A DNA stretch of 64,000 bases from Simplicispira metamorpha (GCF_004341365.1 NZ_SLXH01000003.1:62001-126000); one strand, 5' to 3'; positions 46,819-57,242 are shown, numbered from the stretch's first letter. Translations and numbers: made by a program. Notes: generated by a model not told the origin, from the sequence alone.

Positions 46819-48386
46819 GTCTGCACAGCCCTTCCCAGGCCACGTTGTGGCAAACCCTGTTGCCCGCTGCCATGGTGGGCACCGACAAAAAAACCGTGGC
46901 AGCCCCCCTGCTTGACGGGGCGGTGGGCGCTTTGCTGGCGCAGGTACAGGCCCAGGCGGCGCAGCCCGCCCTGGCGCTGTTGCAAATGGCGGGCGTGCTG
47001 GCCGTGTGCGAGCGTGCCGGATGGAAAGGCCAGGCCCCTGCTACGCCGGGTAGCGGCGCTGCCGCCTGCGCCATCGGCCCTGAAGAGTGGGTGCCGCTGG
47101 AGCCCGGCGATCTGCACTCCTGCCTGCATTGGTTGCTGACCGAGGCACCGCAGCGCCTGCAAATTGAGCTGTTCCAGCGCCTGCACGCGGCACGCCGGCG
47201 GCTGCCGGTGGGGGTGCTACCGCTGGCGCTGGATACGGGTTCGCGCAGCACGGCGCTGCGTCCATCGCTGGTGGCCGTGCTGGGCGAGCGCGGGCGCTGG
47301 CTGGCCCGCCACAGCAGCCACTGGCGCTATGCCATCGGCACGGCAGACAGCGCACCAGCGGCCACGCGCTGGCAAGAGGGCACGCTGGCGCAGCGGGTGC
47401 AACTGCTGCAAGAAGAGCGCGCCACCGATCCGGCCAGTGCCCGCCAGCGTTTGCAGGCGGCCTTGCCCGATTTGCCCGCCAAAGAACGCGCCGACCTGGT
47501 GGCGGTGTTGCACACCGGCCTGTCGGCGGACGACGAAGCGCTGCTGACCACCCTGGCCCAGCAAGACCGGGGCCGTGAAGTGCGCCAGAACGCGCGCGCC
47601 TTGCTGGTACAACTGCCCACCAGTGTGCCCACGCTGCGCGCCATCGCCCGCGTGCAAGTCTGCCTGGAGCAGGCTAGGCCCGGCGATTGGCGCCTGGAGC
47701 CACCCCAAGCCCCTGGCGAAGACTGGAAAGCCGAGGGCCTGGAGGCCGAGCGCCCCAAACACGAAAGCATGGGCGAGCGCGCCTGGTGGCTGTACCAACT
47801 GGCCCGGCAGGTGCCGCTGGCGTGGTGGCCGCAGCACACTGGCATGGCCCCAGATGCCCTGGTGCAGTGGGCCAGCCAGGGCGACTGGCACGAAGCCCTG
47901 GTGCGCGCCTGGCTGGACGTGCTCAAGATGGCGCCCGAAACCGCCTGGTGCCATGCCTTCCTGGAGCACTGGCCGGGCAAGCTGCTGCGCGAATCCCCCG
48001 CCACCGTGCTGGCCCTGTTGCCCGCCGCTGACCGGGAGCCCTATTGGTTGCGCACCCTGCAAGCCATGGGCAAAGCGCAGGTTGGCGGACTGGACGAGGT
48101 GTTGCAGCAAATTGTGGCTGCGTACCCGCCCGGCCAGCACCTGTCGCTGGCCCTGTCACAGCAGTTGCTGGAAAAACTGCCGCTGTACCTGCACCGCTAC
48201 TACCACCTCCCGCTGGCAGAGCTGTGTTGCGTGCTGCACCCCGATACGCTGGCGCCATTGTTGGCCCAGGCGCAGCAGCAGCACAGCGAAGACCAAGCCC
48301 CCGGCCAGGCGCTGGCGCAGGCCCTGCGCCACAGCCTGCCGGTGTTGTTGGCACGGCGCGCCTTTGCGCAACTGCCCGCCGCCTGA
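46815..48386 (+). CDS. DUF5691 protein of the MoxR/VWA system
   Basis: 523 residues from MSLHSPSQATLWQTL (46815). Alpha-helical throughout, HEAT-like in appearance: repeated segments such as ATDPASARQRLQAALPDLPAKERADLV and DRGREVRQNARALLVQLPTS, and GTDKKTVAAP near the start. Matches DUF5691, which I know mainly from gene clusters with SWIM, MoxR and VWA proteins. Probably a scaffold; function unknown. Confidence 0.75.
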   Translation: MSLHSPSQATLWQTLLPAAMVGTDKKTVAAPLLDGAVGALLAQVQAQAAQPALALLQMAGVLAVCERAGWKGQAPATPGSGAAACAIGPEEWVPLEPGDLHSCLHWLLTEAPQRLQIELFQRLHAARRRLPVGVLPLALDTGSRSTALRPSLVAVLGERGRWLARHSSHWRYAIGTADSAPAATRWQEGTLAQRVQLLQEERATDPASARQRLQAALPDLPAKERADLVAVLHTGLSADDEALLTTLAQQDRGREVRQNARALLVQLPTSVPTLRAIARVQVCLEQARPGDWRLEPPQAPGEDWKAEGLEAERPKHESMGERAWWLYQLARQVPLAWWPQHTGMAPDALVQWASQGDWHEALVRAWLDVLKMAPETAWCHAFLEHWPGKLLRESPATVLALLPAADREPYWLRTLQAMGKAQVGGLDEVLQQIVAAYPPGQHLSLALSQQLLEKLPLYLHRYYHLPLAELCCVLHPDTLAPLLAQAQQQHSEDQAPGQALAQALRHSLPVLLARRAFAQLPAA

Positions 48387-48448
48387 GCGGGCGCAACCCA
48401 TCCATCCCCTTTTTTTGTCCCTGGATTTGTCGCTTCCGAAAGACCGTC

Positions 48449-49534
48449 ATGAGCACCACCGAAGCCCTGCGCCAACACGCTGAACACCAATTTGCCCACG
48501 AGCTGGAAGAGCTCCAGAAGGCAGACACCCACGCACGCCCCGCCAACTGGCAACTGTCGCCGTGGGCAGTGGTGTCGTACCTGATGGGTGGCAAGCTCGA
48601 TAACGGCTTTGAGATCAGCGCCAAATACATCGGCAGCCGCCGCCTGATGGAGATTGCCGTGGCCACGCTGGCCACCGACCGGGCGCTGCTGCTGTACGGC
48701 GTGCCCGGCACGGCCAAATCGTGGGTGTCTGAGCACCTGGCGGCTGCCGTGAGTGGCAACTCCACCTTGCTCATCCAGGGCACCGCAGGCACCAGTGAAG
48801 AGCAGCTGCGCTACGGCTGGAACTACGCCCAGCTCCTGGCCAATGGCCCCTCGGAAAAAGCCCTGGTGCCCAGCCCGCTGATGAATGCCATGCGTGATGG
48901 CAAGATCGCCCGCGTCGAAGAGCTCACCCGCATCCCCGCCGATGTGCAGGACTCGCTCATCACCGTGTTGTCAGAAAAAACCCTGCCCATCCCGGAGCTG
49001 GGCTCGGAGGTGCAGGCCACGCGCGGCTTCAGCGTGATTGCCACCGCCAACAACCGCGACAAGGGTGTGAACGAGCTGTCGGCAGCGCTCAAGCGGCGCT
49101 TCAACACCGTGGTGCTGCCCGTGCCCGCATCGGAGGATGAAGAAGTCTCCATCGTCGTCAAGCGCGTGGGTGAGATGGGCCGGGCGCTGCAACTGCCCGC
49201 CGAACCGCCCGCCCTGAAGGAGGTGCGCCGCATCGTGCAAATCTTCCGCGAGTTGCGCAGTGGCCGCACGCTCGATGGTAAGACGCAGCTCAAGTCGCCC
49301 AGCTCTTCGCTGTCCACCGCCGAGGCCATCTCGGTCATCAACAACGGCATGGCGCTGGCCGGGCACTTTGGCGATGGCGTACTGCACCCGCACGATGTGG
49401 CCGCCGGCTTGATTGGCGCCGTGGTCAAAGACCCGGTGCAGGATGCCGTGGTGTGGAAAGAATATTTGGACATCGTGGTCAAGGAGCGCGAAGACTGGAA
49501 GAGCCTGTACCGCGCCTGCAAGGAACTCGAATAA
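48449..49534 (+). CDS. MoxR-family AAA+ ATPase (YehL-like)
   Basis: 361 residues from MSTTEALRQHAEHQ (48449). Walker A GVPGTAKS, a Walker B region in KIARVEELTRIPADVQDSL, sensor ATANNRDKGVNELSAALKRRF with the arginine finger, and a C-terminal lid. MoxR ATPases work with VWA proteins as metal or cofactor-insertion or remodelling chaperones; the VWA partner is at 51976. Close in plan to E. coli YehL. Confidence 0.9.
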   Translation: MSTTEALRQHAEHQFAHELEELQKADTHARPANWQLSPWAVVSYLMGGKLDNGFEISAKYIGSRRLMEIAVATLATDRALLLYGVPGTAKSWVSEHLAAAVSGNSTLLIQGTAGTSEEQLRYGWNYAQLLANGPSEKALVPSPLMNAMRDGKIARVEELTRIPADVQDSLITVLSEKTLPIPELGSEVQATRGFSVIATANNRDKGVNELSAALKRRFNTVVLPVPASEDEEVSIVVKRVGEMGRALQLPAEPPALKEVRRIVQIFRELRSGRTLDGKTQLKSPSSSLSTAEAISVINNGMALAGHFGDGVLHPHDVAAGLIGAVVKDPVQDAVVWKEYLDIVVKEREDWKSLYRACKELE

Positions 49535-49546
49535 CAGGCCGCTGCC

Positions 49547-51979
49547 GTGAGCAAAGTCCCCGAAGCCCCCAAAGTCCACTACTTTGGCATTCGCCACCAC
49601 GGGCCGGGCTGCGCGCGCAGCCTGGTGCGTGCCTTTGCCGGGTTGCAGCCCGACTGCGTGCTGGTCGAAGGCCCGCCCGAGGCCGAAGGCGTGCTGGCCG
49701 CCCTGTTGTCCGAGCAGATGCAGCCGCCCGTGGCGCTGCTGAGCTACTGCCCCGATGAGCCGGCGCGCGCGGTGTACCACCCGTTTGCAGTGTTCTCGCC
49801 CGAATGGCAGGCGCTGCGCTGGGCACTCATGCAGCAGGTGCCGGTGTCGTTCATTGATCTGCCCCTGGCGCACCAGATGGCGCTGGCCAAAGCGCAGGAA
49901 GCCGAGGTGGCTGCCCAGGAGGCTGAAGAGGCCAGCGAGTCCGGTGGGCCCGATGAGGCCAACGCACCCGCCGTCGCCCACGACAACGCCCCGGGTAGCG
50001 CAGTAGCGCCCGCTGCTGCTGATGGCGCGCAAGCCCCTGCTGCCGACCCCACCGCAGACCCCGAGCCCGGCTACCGCACCGACCCTTTGAACTGGCTGGC
50101 CCAGGCTGCAGGCCACGCCGATGGTGAAAGCTGGTGGAACCACACCGTGGAAGAGCGCGGCGATGGCGAAGAACTGTTTGCAGCCATCGCCGAGGCCATG
50201 ACCACCCTGCGCGCCGATCTGGGGGTGCAGGCCGAAGAATCCTGCCCCTACCGCGCCCGCCGCGAGTTGCTGCGCGAGGCCCACATGCGCCAGCGCATCC
50301 GCGAGGCCGTCAAGAAAGGCCACGAGCGCATTGCCGTGGTCTGCGGTGCCTGGCACCTGGGCGGCTTGCAAGCCAGCGTCAAGGCCAGCGCCGATAGCGC
50401 CTTGCTCAAAGGCTTGCCCAAGCTCAAGGTGCAATCGACCTGGGTGCCCTGGACGTACCGCCACCTCACACGTGCCAGCGGTTACGGCGCTGGCATAGCG
50501 GCCCCCGGCTGGTACGAGCACCTGTGGTTCAGTGGTGTGGCCGCTGACGCCGCGCCCGGCAGCGCTGCGCCGCGCACCGTGGGCTGGCTGGCGCGGGTGG
50601 CGCGCCTGATGCGCGAACGCGACCTGGACTGCTCCAGCGCCCACCTGATCGAAGCCACGCGCCTGGCCGATACCCTGGCTGCCCTGCGCCAGCGCCCGCA
50701 GGCGGGGTTGGAAGAACTGCACGAAGCCACCCGCACCGTGCTGACCATGGGCGACGAGGCTGCGCTCGGCTTCATTGCCGACGCCCTGCTGGTGGGCCAG
50801 CGCATGGGCCAGGTGCCGCCCGACGTGCCCACCGTGCCGCTGCAAAAAGACGTGGAGCAGCAGCAAAAATCCCTGCGCCTCAAGCCCGAGGCGCTGGAGC
50901 GCACGCTCGACCTGGACTTGCGCCAGCCCAACGACCTGGCGCGCAGCCACCTGCTGCACCGCCTGCACCTGATCGACGTGCCCTGGGGCCGCGTCAGCCG
51001 CACTGGGCGCGCATCGCGCGGCGGCACCTTCCATGAAATCTGGCGCCTGCAATGGCAGCCCGAATTTGTGGTGCGCCTGATCGAAGCCAGCCAGTGGGGG
51101 CAAACGCTGGAGGCTGCCGCCACCGCCGCCAGCCTGGAGCAGGCGCAGCAGGCCGAGCACCTGCGCGACCTGTCCGAGCTGGTCAACCAGGTGCTGCTGG
51201 CCGACCTGGCGCCCGCCGTGCAGGCCGTGACGCGCATCCTGGAAAACCGCGCGGCGGTCAACGGTGACACGCTGCAACTGCTCGAAGCCCTGCCACCGCT
51301 GGCCAACGTGTTTCGCTACGGCAACGTGCGCCAGACCGATACCGGCATGGTTGCGCACATGCTCGACAGCCTCATCGTGCGCGCCGCCATCGGCCTGCCG
51401 CTGGCGTGCAGCGGCATCGACGACGACAGCGCCGACAGCCTGCGCACCACGCTGCTGGCTGCCCACAGTGCGGTTTCGTTGCGTGATGCGCCCGAGCAGA
51501 CGCAGGCCTGGCAGCGTGCCCTGCGCCTGATGGCCGACAGCACCACGGCCCACGAGCTGCTACAAGGTTTGGCTGCCCGCCTGCTGCTGGACGAAGGCAT
51601 CTGGCAGGCCAGCGACGCCGCGCAGGCGCTGTCGCTGCACTTGTCCAGTGGCGTCGAGCCGCTCCAGGCTGCTGCCTGGCTCGAAGGTTTTCTGAACCGC
51701 AATGCCATGGTGCTGCTGCACGACCAGCAGCTGTGGCAACTGGTCAACGACTGGCTGTGCGGTCTGGGCGAGGAGCATTTCGTCCACATCCTGCCGCTGG
51801 TGCGGCGCACCTTTGCCGCCTTCAGCGCCAGCGAGCGCCAAGACCTGGGCCAGCGTGCGCGCCAAGGGGGCCACAGCACGGTGGCTGCCGCTGCCCGCAC
51901 CGCAGCGGTGCAGTGGGATGAGGCCCTGGCCGCCTTGCCCGTGCCACTGCTGCAAACCATCCTGGGAATCGCTCCATGA
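49547..51979 (+). CDS. DUF5682 protein of the MoxR/VWA system (YehM-like)
   Basis: 810 residues, GTG start at 49547, 12 bases after the ATPase stop. YFGIRHHGPGCARSL at the N-terminus is the family hallmark, resembling the active-site region of TraB/ChaN-like hydrolases (ResHis pair); VCGAWHLGGL near residue 265 is the second conserved patch. A low-complexity acidic/alanine linker lies at about 120-175. The long C-terminal half is alpha-helical. E. coli YehM is the comparable protein. Activity unknown. Confidence 0.82.
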   Translation: MSKVPEAPKVHYFGIRHHGPGCARSLVRAFAGLQPDCVLVEGPPEAEGVLAALLSEQMQPPVALLSYCPDEPARAVYHPFAVFSPEWQALRWALMQQVPVSFIDLPLAHQMALAKAQEAEVAAQEAEEASESGGPDEANAPAVAHDNAPGSAVAPAAADGAQAPAADPTADPEPGYRTDPLNWLAQAAGHADGESWWNHTVEERGDGEELFAAIAEAMTTLRADLGVQAEESCPYRARRELLREAHMRQRIREAVKKGHERIAVVCGAWHLGGLQASVKASADSALLKGLPKLKVQSTWVPWTYRHLTRASGYGAGIAAPGWYEHLWFSGVAADAAPGSAAPRTVGWLARVARLMRERDLDCSSAHLIEATRLADTLAALRQRPQAGLEELHEATRTVLTMGDEAALGFIADALLVGQRMGQVPPDVPTVPLQKDVEQQQKSLRLKPEALERTLDLDLRQPNDLARSHLLHRLHLIDVPWGRVSRTGRASRGGTFHEIWRLQWQPEFVVRLIEASQWGQTLEAAATAASLEQAQQAEHLRDLSELVNQVLLADLAPAVQAVTRILENRAAVNGDTLQLLEALPPLANVFRYGNVRQTDTGMVAHMLDSLIVRAAIGLPLACSGIDDDSADSLRTTLLAAHSAVSLRDAPEQTQAWQRALRLMADSTTAHELLQGLAARLLLDEGIWQASDAAQALSLHLSSGVEPLQAAAWLEGFLNRNAMVLLHDQQLWQLVNDWLCGLGEEHFVHILPLVRRTFAAFSASERQDLGQRARQGGHSTVAAAARTAAVQWDEALAALPVPLLQTILGIAP

Positions 51980-53199
51980 ACACCGACACCGTATCCACCG
52001 TGGATGCCCCATCCCCCATCACCGAAGAAGAGCGCCTGCGCCGCTGGCGCCTGGTGCTGGGCGGGCAGGCCGAAGGCAGCTGCGGCAAGCTCTCGGGCCA
52101 GATGGCAGAAATCGACCAGGCACTGGCTGCGCTGTACGACGCCGACGACAAGGGCGGCCTGGGCAAATCCACTGAGCGCAAAGGCGGGCGCGGCAGCTCT
52201 GCGCCCAGCGTGGCGCGCTGGCTGGGCGACATCCGCAAATACTTCCCCACGCAGGTGGTGCAGGTCATGCAGCGCGATGCGCTGGAGCGCCTGGACTTGC
52301 GCAGCCTGCTGCTAGAGCCCGAAATGCTGGAGAGCACCCACGCCGATGTGCATCTGGTGGCCAACCTGATCGCGCTGTCGGGCGTGATTCCGGCCAGCAC
52401 CAAAGAGACGGCCCGCATGGTGGTGCGCAAGGTGGTCAATGAGCTGCTGAAAAAGCTGGAAGAGCCCATGCGCTCGGCGGTGACCGGCGCGCTCGACCGC
52501 AGCCAGCGCAACCGCCGCCCGCGCCACAGCGAGATCGACTGGAACCGCACCATCCGCGCCAACCTGCGCCACTGGCAGGAGGAGTACCGCACCATCGTGC
52601 CCCAGCAGCTCATCGGCTATGGCCGCAAGGCACGCAGCCCGCAGCGCGAGGTGGTGTTGTGCATTGACCAAAGCGGCTCCATGGCCGCATCGGTGGTGTA
52701 TTCGAGCATCTTCGGCGCGGTGATGGCCTCGCTGCCCGCCGTGGCGACCAAGATGGTGGTGTTCGACACCGCCATCGTGGATCTGACCGACCAGCTCGAC
52801 GACCCGGTGGAGCTGCTGTTTGGCGTGCAACTGGGCGGCGGCACCGACATCAACGGCGCGGTGGGCTATTGCCAGTCCATCATCCGCGAGCCGCGCAACA
52901 CCATTTTGGTGCTGATTTCTGACCTGTACGAAGGCGGCGTCGAGGCCAATTTGCTGCGCCGTGCGGCTGCGCTGGTGGAGTCGGGCGTGCAGTTCATCAC
53001 CCTGCTGGCGCTGAGCGACGAAGGTGCGCCCTCGTACGACCGGGCGCTGGCGGCCAAGCTGGCGGCGCTGGGTGTGCCCTCGTTTGCCTGCACCCCCGAT
53101 GCTTTTCCGGGCCTGATGGCTGCTGCCATCCGCAAGGAGGACATCAACGCCTGGGCCGCAGGCCAGGGGCTGGTGGCCACGGCCAAGGGGGGGTGTTGA
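51976..53199 (+). CDS. VWA-domain protein of the MoxR/VWA system (YehP/CoxE-like)
   Basis: 407 residues; ATGA overlap with the DUF5682 gene. The C-terminal half is a von Willebrand A domain with intact MIDAS: CIDQSGSMAAS, the threonine in LGGGTDINGAV, and ISDLYEGG as the third loop. The N-terminal half is a helical region that, in this class, contacts the MoxR ATPase. Metal-dependent binding of a client is expected. Confidence 0.9.
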   Translation: MNTDTVSTVDAPSPITEEERLRRWRLVLGGQAEGSCGKLSGQMAEIDQALAALYDADDKGGLGKSTERKGGRGSSAPSVARWLGDIRKYFPTQVVQVMQRDALERLDLRSLLLEPEMLESTHADVHLVANLIALSGVIPASTKETARMVVRKVVNELLKKLEEPMRSAVTGALDRSQRNRRPRHSEIDWNRTIRANLRHWQEEYRTIVPQQLIGYGRKARSPQREVVLCIDQSGSMAASVVYSSIFGAVMASLPAVATKMVVFDTAIVDLTDQLDDPVELLFGVQLGGGTDINGAVGYCQSIIREPRNTILVLISDLYEGGVEANLLRRAAALVESGVQFITLLALSDEGAPSYDRALAAKLAALGVPSFACTPDAFPGLMAAAIRKEDINAWAAGQGLVATAKGGC

Positions 53200-53262
53200 T
53201 TCAAAAATGATAGCTGCTCGCGCTTATCCAGAAAGCGCTGGAAGCCGATTTAACTGAATTTT
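53200..53262 (+). repeat. Copy 10 of the dispersed palindromic repeat (best example)
   Basis: tcaaaaatgatagctgct-c-gcgcttatccagaaagcgc-tggaagccgatttaactgaa. The core GCGCTT...AAGCGC can form a hairpin; flanks tcaaaa and tttga are A/T-rich. It lies between convergent genes (VWA stop 53199, SulP stop 53294). Family plan over 13 copies: ATAGCT-GCT-n-GCGC, six to ten variable bases, then GCGC-TGGAGGC or close variants and a T-rich end. Confidence 0.9.
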
Positions 53263-53293
53263 TCTGGGGCTGAAAGCGTCCGGCGCTGGGGCA

Positions 53294-54988
53294 TCACCCT
53301 GCCGTGGTGGCGCTCGTGGGCGCGGGCTGCGCGGCATTTTGCGCTTGCACGCGCGCACTGAAGCCCGAGCGCTCCATCAGCGAGCGCGGCTGCTCCTGCG
53401 GGTTGCTCACGCACAGCAGGCCGCCGCGCTGGCCCACGGCCTTGAGAATTTGCTCCAAGCCGTCCAGTCCGGTGGTGTCCAGCGCGAACAGGCCGCTGGC
53501 GTCCAGCTCCACCTGCACCCCGGCAGGGCCTGCTTCAATCGCCTGCACGATGGGGTCGATCTTGGCGGCTGCACCAAAAAACAGCGCGCCGTGCAGTTGC
53601 CAGGCCAGGCGCGGGCGGGCGCTGGCGCCCTCGGCGGCGGGCGCTGCGGGCGCTACCGGGTCGGCCCGGAACAGCGCGCTCATGCGGCGCACAAACAGCA
53701 CGCAGGCCAGCACCAGACCCACCTCGACGGCCACGGTGAGGTCAAACACCACCGTCAGCAAGAAGGTGCCGACCATCAACAGCCGGTAGTGGTTGCTGAA
53801 GTGTTTGAGGCGCACAAACTCGTGCCATTCGCCCATGTTCCAAGCCACAAACAGCAAGATGCCCGCCAGCACTGCCAGCGGAATGTGCAGCGCCAGCGGC
53901 GCCGCCACCAGCACGATCAGCGCCAGCGCCAGCGCATGCACCATGCCTGCAATGGGCGTGGTGGCACCGGCGCGCAGGTTGGTCACGGTGCGGGCGATGG
54001 TGCCGGTCACGGGCATGCCGCCAAAAAACGGCACGACAAAGTTGGCCACGCCCTGGGCCATCAGCTCCTGGTTGGGGTCGTGCTTGCGGTAGTGCGGGTC
54101 GGTGGCCAGCTGGTCGGCCACGCGCGCGCACAGCAAGGATTCGATGGCGCCCAGCAGCGCGATGGTGAGGGTGGGCGTGACCAGCAGGCGCACCGTGTCC
54201 CACGAAAAATCGGGCAGGGCAAAGGCCGGTGGCTGCTGCGGAATGCCGCCAAACTGGCTGCCGATGGTGGCCACGGGCATGTCCAGCCACTGCGCCAGCG
54301 CTGTCAGCGTGACCAGCGCCACCACGGGGGCGGGCACGCGGGCAAACACACGCACGGTGTGCCCTTCGGCCACGCGCAGCACCGGCGAGCCCTTCAGAAA
54401 CAGCCGGGGCCAGACAAACAGCACCGCCAGGCAGGCCACCCCCAGCCCCAGCGCATAGGGGTTGAGCGTGTGGATGTGCTGCACCAGCGTATGCACCTGC
54501 GAAAAGAAGTTGCCCGGCATCTTGGCAATGTCCAGCCCCAGCCAGTCCTTGAGCTGCGACAGCGCAATCAGCACGGCAATGCCGTTGGTAAAGCCGATGA
54601 CGATGCTCACCGGCACAAAGCGCACCAGATTGCCCAGTTTGAACAGCCCCAGCAGAAACAGCAGCACGCCCGCGCAGGCGGTGGAAATGAGCAGGTTGGC
54701 CAGCCCGTAGCGCTCCACAATCCCATAGACGATGACGATGAACGCCCCGGCGGGCCCGCCAATCTGCACATTGGTGCCCCCCAGCAGCGACACCAGAAAC
54801 CCCCCGATGATGGCCGTCCACAGCCCCGCTTCGGGCTTGAGTCCGCTGGCAATGGCAAACGCCATGGCCAACGGCAGTGCCACGATGCCCACGGTGGCGC
54901 CCGCGCCGATGTCGGTCAGTGCCCGGGTGCGGGTGTAGCCGCGCAGTGCGTCGAGGATGCGGGGGCGAAAGGCAAAAGACCAGGCCAT
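53294..54988 (-). CDS. SulP-family anion transporter with STAS domain
   Basis: 564 residues; GGAGG lies seven bases before ATG 54988. About twelve to fourteen membrane segments: GIVALPLAMAFAIASGLKPEAGL and the SulP signature GGTNVQIGGPAGAF are clear. The C-terminal 100 residues form a STAS domain (VQVELDASGLFALDTTGLD). Members carry sulfate, bicarbonate or dicarboxylates (E. coli DauA); substrate not predictable. Faces metG on the same strand with a hairpin between. Confidence 0.9.
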   Translation of the reverse strand: MAWSFAFRPRILDALRGYTRTRALTDIGAGATVGIVALPLAMAFAIASGLKPEAGLWTAIIGGFLVSLLGGTNVQIGGPAGAFIVIVYGIVERYGLANLLISTACAGVLLFLLGLFKLGNLVRFVPVSIVIGFTNGIAVLIALSQLKDWLGLDIAKMPGNFFSQVHTLVQHIHTLNPYALGLGVACLAVLFVWPRLFLKGSPVLRVAEGHTVRVFARVPAPVVALVTLTALAQWLDMPVATIGSQFGGIPQQPPAFALPDFSWDTVRLLVTPTLTIALLGAIESLLCARVADQLATDPHYRKHDPNQELMAQGVANFVVPFFGGMPVTGTIARTVTNLRAGATTPIAGMVHALALALIVLVAAPLALHIPLAVLAGILLFVAWNMGEWHEFVRLKHFSNHYRLLMVGTFLLTVVFDLTVAVEVGLVLACVLFVRRMSALFRADPVAPAAPAAEGASARPRLAWQLHGALFFGAAAKIDPIVQAIEAGPAGVQVELDASGLFALDTTGLDGLEQILKAVGQRGGLLCVSNPQEQPRSLMERSGFSARVQAQNAAQPAPTSATTAG

Positions 54989-55011
54989 GGGGGGAGTCCT
55001 CCAACAAGATG

Positions 55012-55026
55012 GGGGGCTCTGCCCCC
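55012..55026 (-). terminator. Hairpin between metG and the SulP gene
   Basis: GGGGGC-AGA-GCCCCC, a perfect six-pair stem 19 bp past the metG stop, without a T-run. Possible weak terminator. Confidence 0.3.
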
Positions 55027-55044
55027 GGGGGGAGAGAGAGTGCG

Positions 55045-57126
55045 TCAGCCTACGCGCATGCCGGGCGTGGCGCCGGGCCAGGGGCTCAGCACGTGGATGC
55101 CGGGGTGGGCTTTTTCATCGCCGTGGCTGGCGGCCAGCACCATGCCCTCGCTCACGCCAAACTTCATCTTGCGCGGTGCCAGGTTGGCCACCACCACGGT
55201 GAGCTTGCCAATCAGGTCTTCTGGCTGGTAGGCGCTGGCAATGCCGGAAAACACGTTGCGGTGGCGGCCTTCGCCCACATCCAGCGTCAGGCGCAAGAGC
55301 TTGGTCGAGCCTTCCACCGCCTCGCAGTTGACGATCTGGGCGATGCGCAGGTCGATCTTGGCAAAGTCGTCAATGGTGATGGTGGGGGCGATGGCTTCGC
55401 CGCCGGGTGCTATGGTTTCGATAGCTTCTGGCGCTTGCTGTGCTTGGGCTGGAGGCTCAAACAATGCTTCGAGCTGCTCGGGCGTGACGCGCTGCATCAG
55501 GTGCTGGTAGGCGCCAATCACATGGCCCTGGCCGAGCATGGTCTGGGCGTCGGCAAAGGTGAAGGGCGCCACCTTCAGGAAGGCTTCCACCTGCGCCGCC
55601 AGCGCAGGCAGCACGGGCTTGAGCAAGATGGTGAGCACGCGGAAGGCTTCGATGCAGGTGCTGCACACGTCTTGCAGGCGGCCTTCCATGCCGTCTTGCT
55701 TGGCCAGCTCCCAGGGCTTGTTCTGATCGACGTAGGCGTTCACGCGGTCGGCCAGCAGCATGGTTTCGCGCAGGGCCTTGCCATATTCACGCTCGGCCAG
55801 CAGCTCGATGATGGCGGGGGCGGCGCTGCGCAGGTGCTCCAGCAGCGCATCGCCATCGGCGGAGACCTCGCCCAGCACGCCGCCAAAGCGCTTGGCGATA
55901 AAGCCCGCCGCGCGGCTGGCGATGTTGATGTATTTGCCGATCAGGTCGCTGTTGACGCGGGCCATGAAGTCGTCGGCGTTGAAGTCGATGTCCTCGTTGC
56001 GGCTGCTGAGCTTGGTGGCCAGGTAGTAGCGCAGCCACTCGGCGTTCATCGACAGGCCCAGGTACTTGAGCGGGTCCAGGCCCGTGCCCCGGCTTTTGCT
56101 CATTTTCTCGCCGTTGTTGACCGTCAAAAAGCCGTGGACGAATACCGAGTCGGGCACCTTGCGGCCACTGAACTTGAGCGTGGCGGGCCAGAACAGCGTG
56201 TGGAAGGTGACGATGTCTTTGCCAATGAAGTGGTATTGCTCCAGCAGCGGGTCGGCCATGTAGGCGTCGTAGCTTTGGCCGCGCTTGTCCAGCAGGTTTT
56301 TCAACGAGGCCAGGTAGCCGATGGGCGCGTCCAGCCAGACGTAGAAGTATTTGCCCGGCGCGTCGGGGATTTCGATGCCGAAGTAGGGCGCATCGCGCGA
56401 GATGTCCCAGTCGCCCAGGCCCTCGCTGGTGGTGCCGTCGGGGTTGGTGCGCACGGTGAACCATTCGCGCACCTTGTTGGCCACTTCGGGCTGCAGGCGG
56501 CCGTTTTGCGTCCAGTCTTCCAGAAAGGCCACGCAGCGCGGGTCAGACAGCTTGAAGAAAAAGTGCTCGGAGCTTTTGAGCACCGGCGTGGCGCCCGACA
56601 GCGCCGAGAAGGGGTGGATCAGGTCGGTGGGCGCATAGACGGCGCCACAGACTTCGCAGTTATCGCCGTACTGGTCTTTGGCGTGGCACTTGGGGCATTC
56701 GCCTTTGATGAAGCGGTCGGGCAGGAACATGTTCTTCTCGGGGTCGAAGAACTGCTCGATGGTGCGCGTCTCGATCAGGCCATTGGCCTTCAGGGCGCGG
56801 TAAATGTCTTGCGCGAGCTGGTGGTTTTCCGGGGCGTCGGTGCTGTGCCAGTTGTCGAACTGGATGTGAAAGCCATCGAGGTACTGCTGGCGGCCAGCGG
56901 CGATGTCGGCCACAAACTGCTGGGGCGTTTTGCCGGCTTTTTCAGCGGCAATCATGATGGGCGCGCCGTGCGTGTCGTCGGCGCCGACGAAGTTGACCTC
57001 GTTGCCCAGCAGCCGCTGCGTGCGCACCCAGATGTCGGCCTGGATGTATTCCATGATGTGGCCGATGTGGAAGTTGCCATTGGCGTAGGGCAGGGCGGTG
57101 GTGACAAAAAGTTTGCGTGCAGACAT
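55045..57126 (-). CDS. metG: Methionyl-tRNA synthetase
   Basis: 693 residues. [18 protein letters not shown] is the HIGH motif, [17 protein letters not shown] the zinc knuckle, KMSKSRGTG the KMSKS loop. The C-terminal domain (about 585-693, [38 protein letters not shown]) is the EMAPII-like tRNA-binding dimerisation module. Between anticodon domain and this module, residues about 555-575 ([18 protein letters not shown]) are encoded by a copy of the dispersed repeat, in frame. Essential enzyme, so the insertion must be tolerated. Confidence 0.97.
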   Translation of the reverse strand: MSARKLFVTTALPYANGNFHIGHIMEYIQADIWVRTQRLLGNEVNFVGADDTHGAPIMIAAEKAGKTPQQFVADIAAGRQQYLDGFHIQFDNWHSTDAPENHQLAQDIYRALKANGLIETRTIEQFFDPEKNMFLPDRFIKGECPKCHAKDQYGDNCEVCGAVYAPTDLIHPFSALSGATPVLKSSEHFFFKLSDPRCVAFLEDWTQNGRLQPEVANKVREWFTVRTNPDGTTSEGLGDWDISRDAPYFGIEIPDAPGKYFYVWLDAPIGYLASLKNLLDKRGQSYDAYMADPLLEQYHFIGKDIVTFHTLFWPATLKFSGRKVPDSVFVHGFLTVNNGEKMSKSRGTGLDPLKYLGLSMNAEWLRYYLATKLSSRNEDIDFNADDFMARVNSDLIGKYINIASRAAGFIAKRFGGVLGEVSADGDALLEHLRSAAPAIIELLAEREYGKALRETMLLADRVNAYVDQNKPWELAKQDGMEGRLQDVCSTCIEAFRVLTILLKPVLPALAAQVEAFLKVAPFTFADAQTMLGQGHVIGAYQHLMQRVTPEQLEALFEPPAQAQQAPEAIETIAPGGEAIAPTITIDDFAKIDLRIAQIVNCEAVEGSTKLLRLTLDVGEGRHRNVFSGIASAYQPEDLIGKLTVVVANLAPRKMKFGVSEGMVLAASHGDEKAHPGIHVLSPWPGATPGMRVG
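55409..55461 (+). repeat. Copy 11 of the dispersed palindromic repeat, inside metG
   Basis: gctatggtttcgatagct-tctggcgcttgctg-tgcttgggctggaggctcaaa. Same subtype as the copies at 2480 and 40144. Lies wholly inside the metG coding strand (antisense to the element's orientation). Confidence 0.75.
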
Positions 57127-57242
57127 GGTGTGGGGGAAGCGGGGGTTGGCGGCGCGGCGCGCGGTGCGGCGCGGAACTGGCGATTTTAGGACGATGGGGG
57201 CCGGGCGCTGCGGCCTTCAGGTGCGGCGCGGCGGGCAGGTTC

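Noticed and set aside
48971-51553. Minus-strand open frame of 860 codons under the MoxR and DUF5682 genes
   Set aside because: Crosses two real genes with family motifs; its own product is Gly/His/Gln-rich and featureless.
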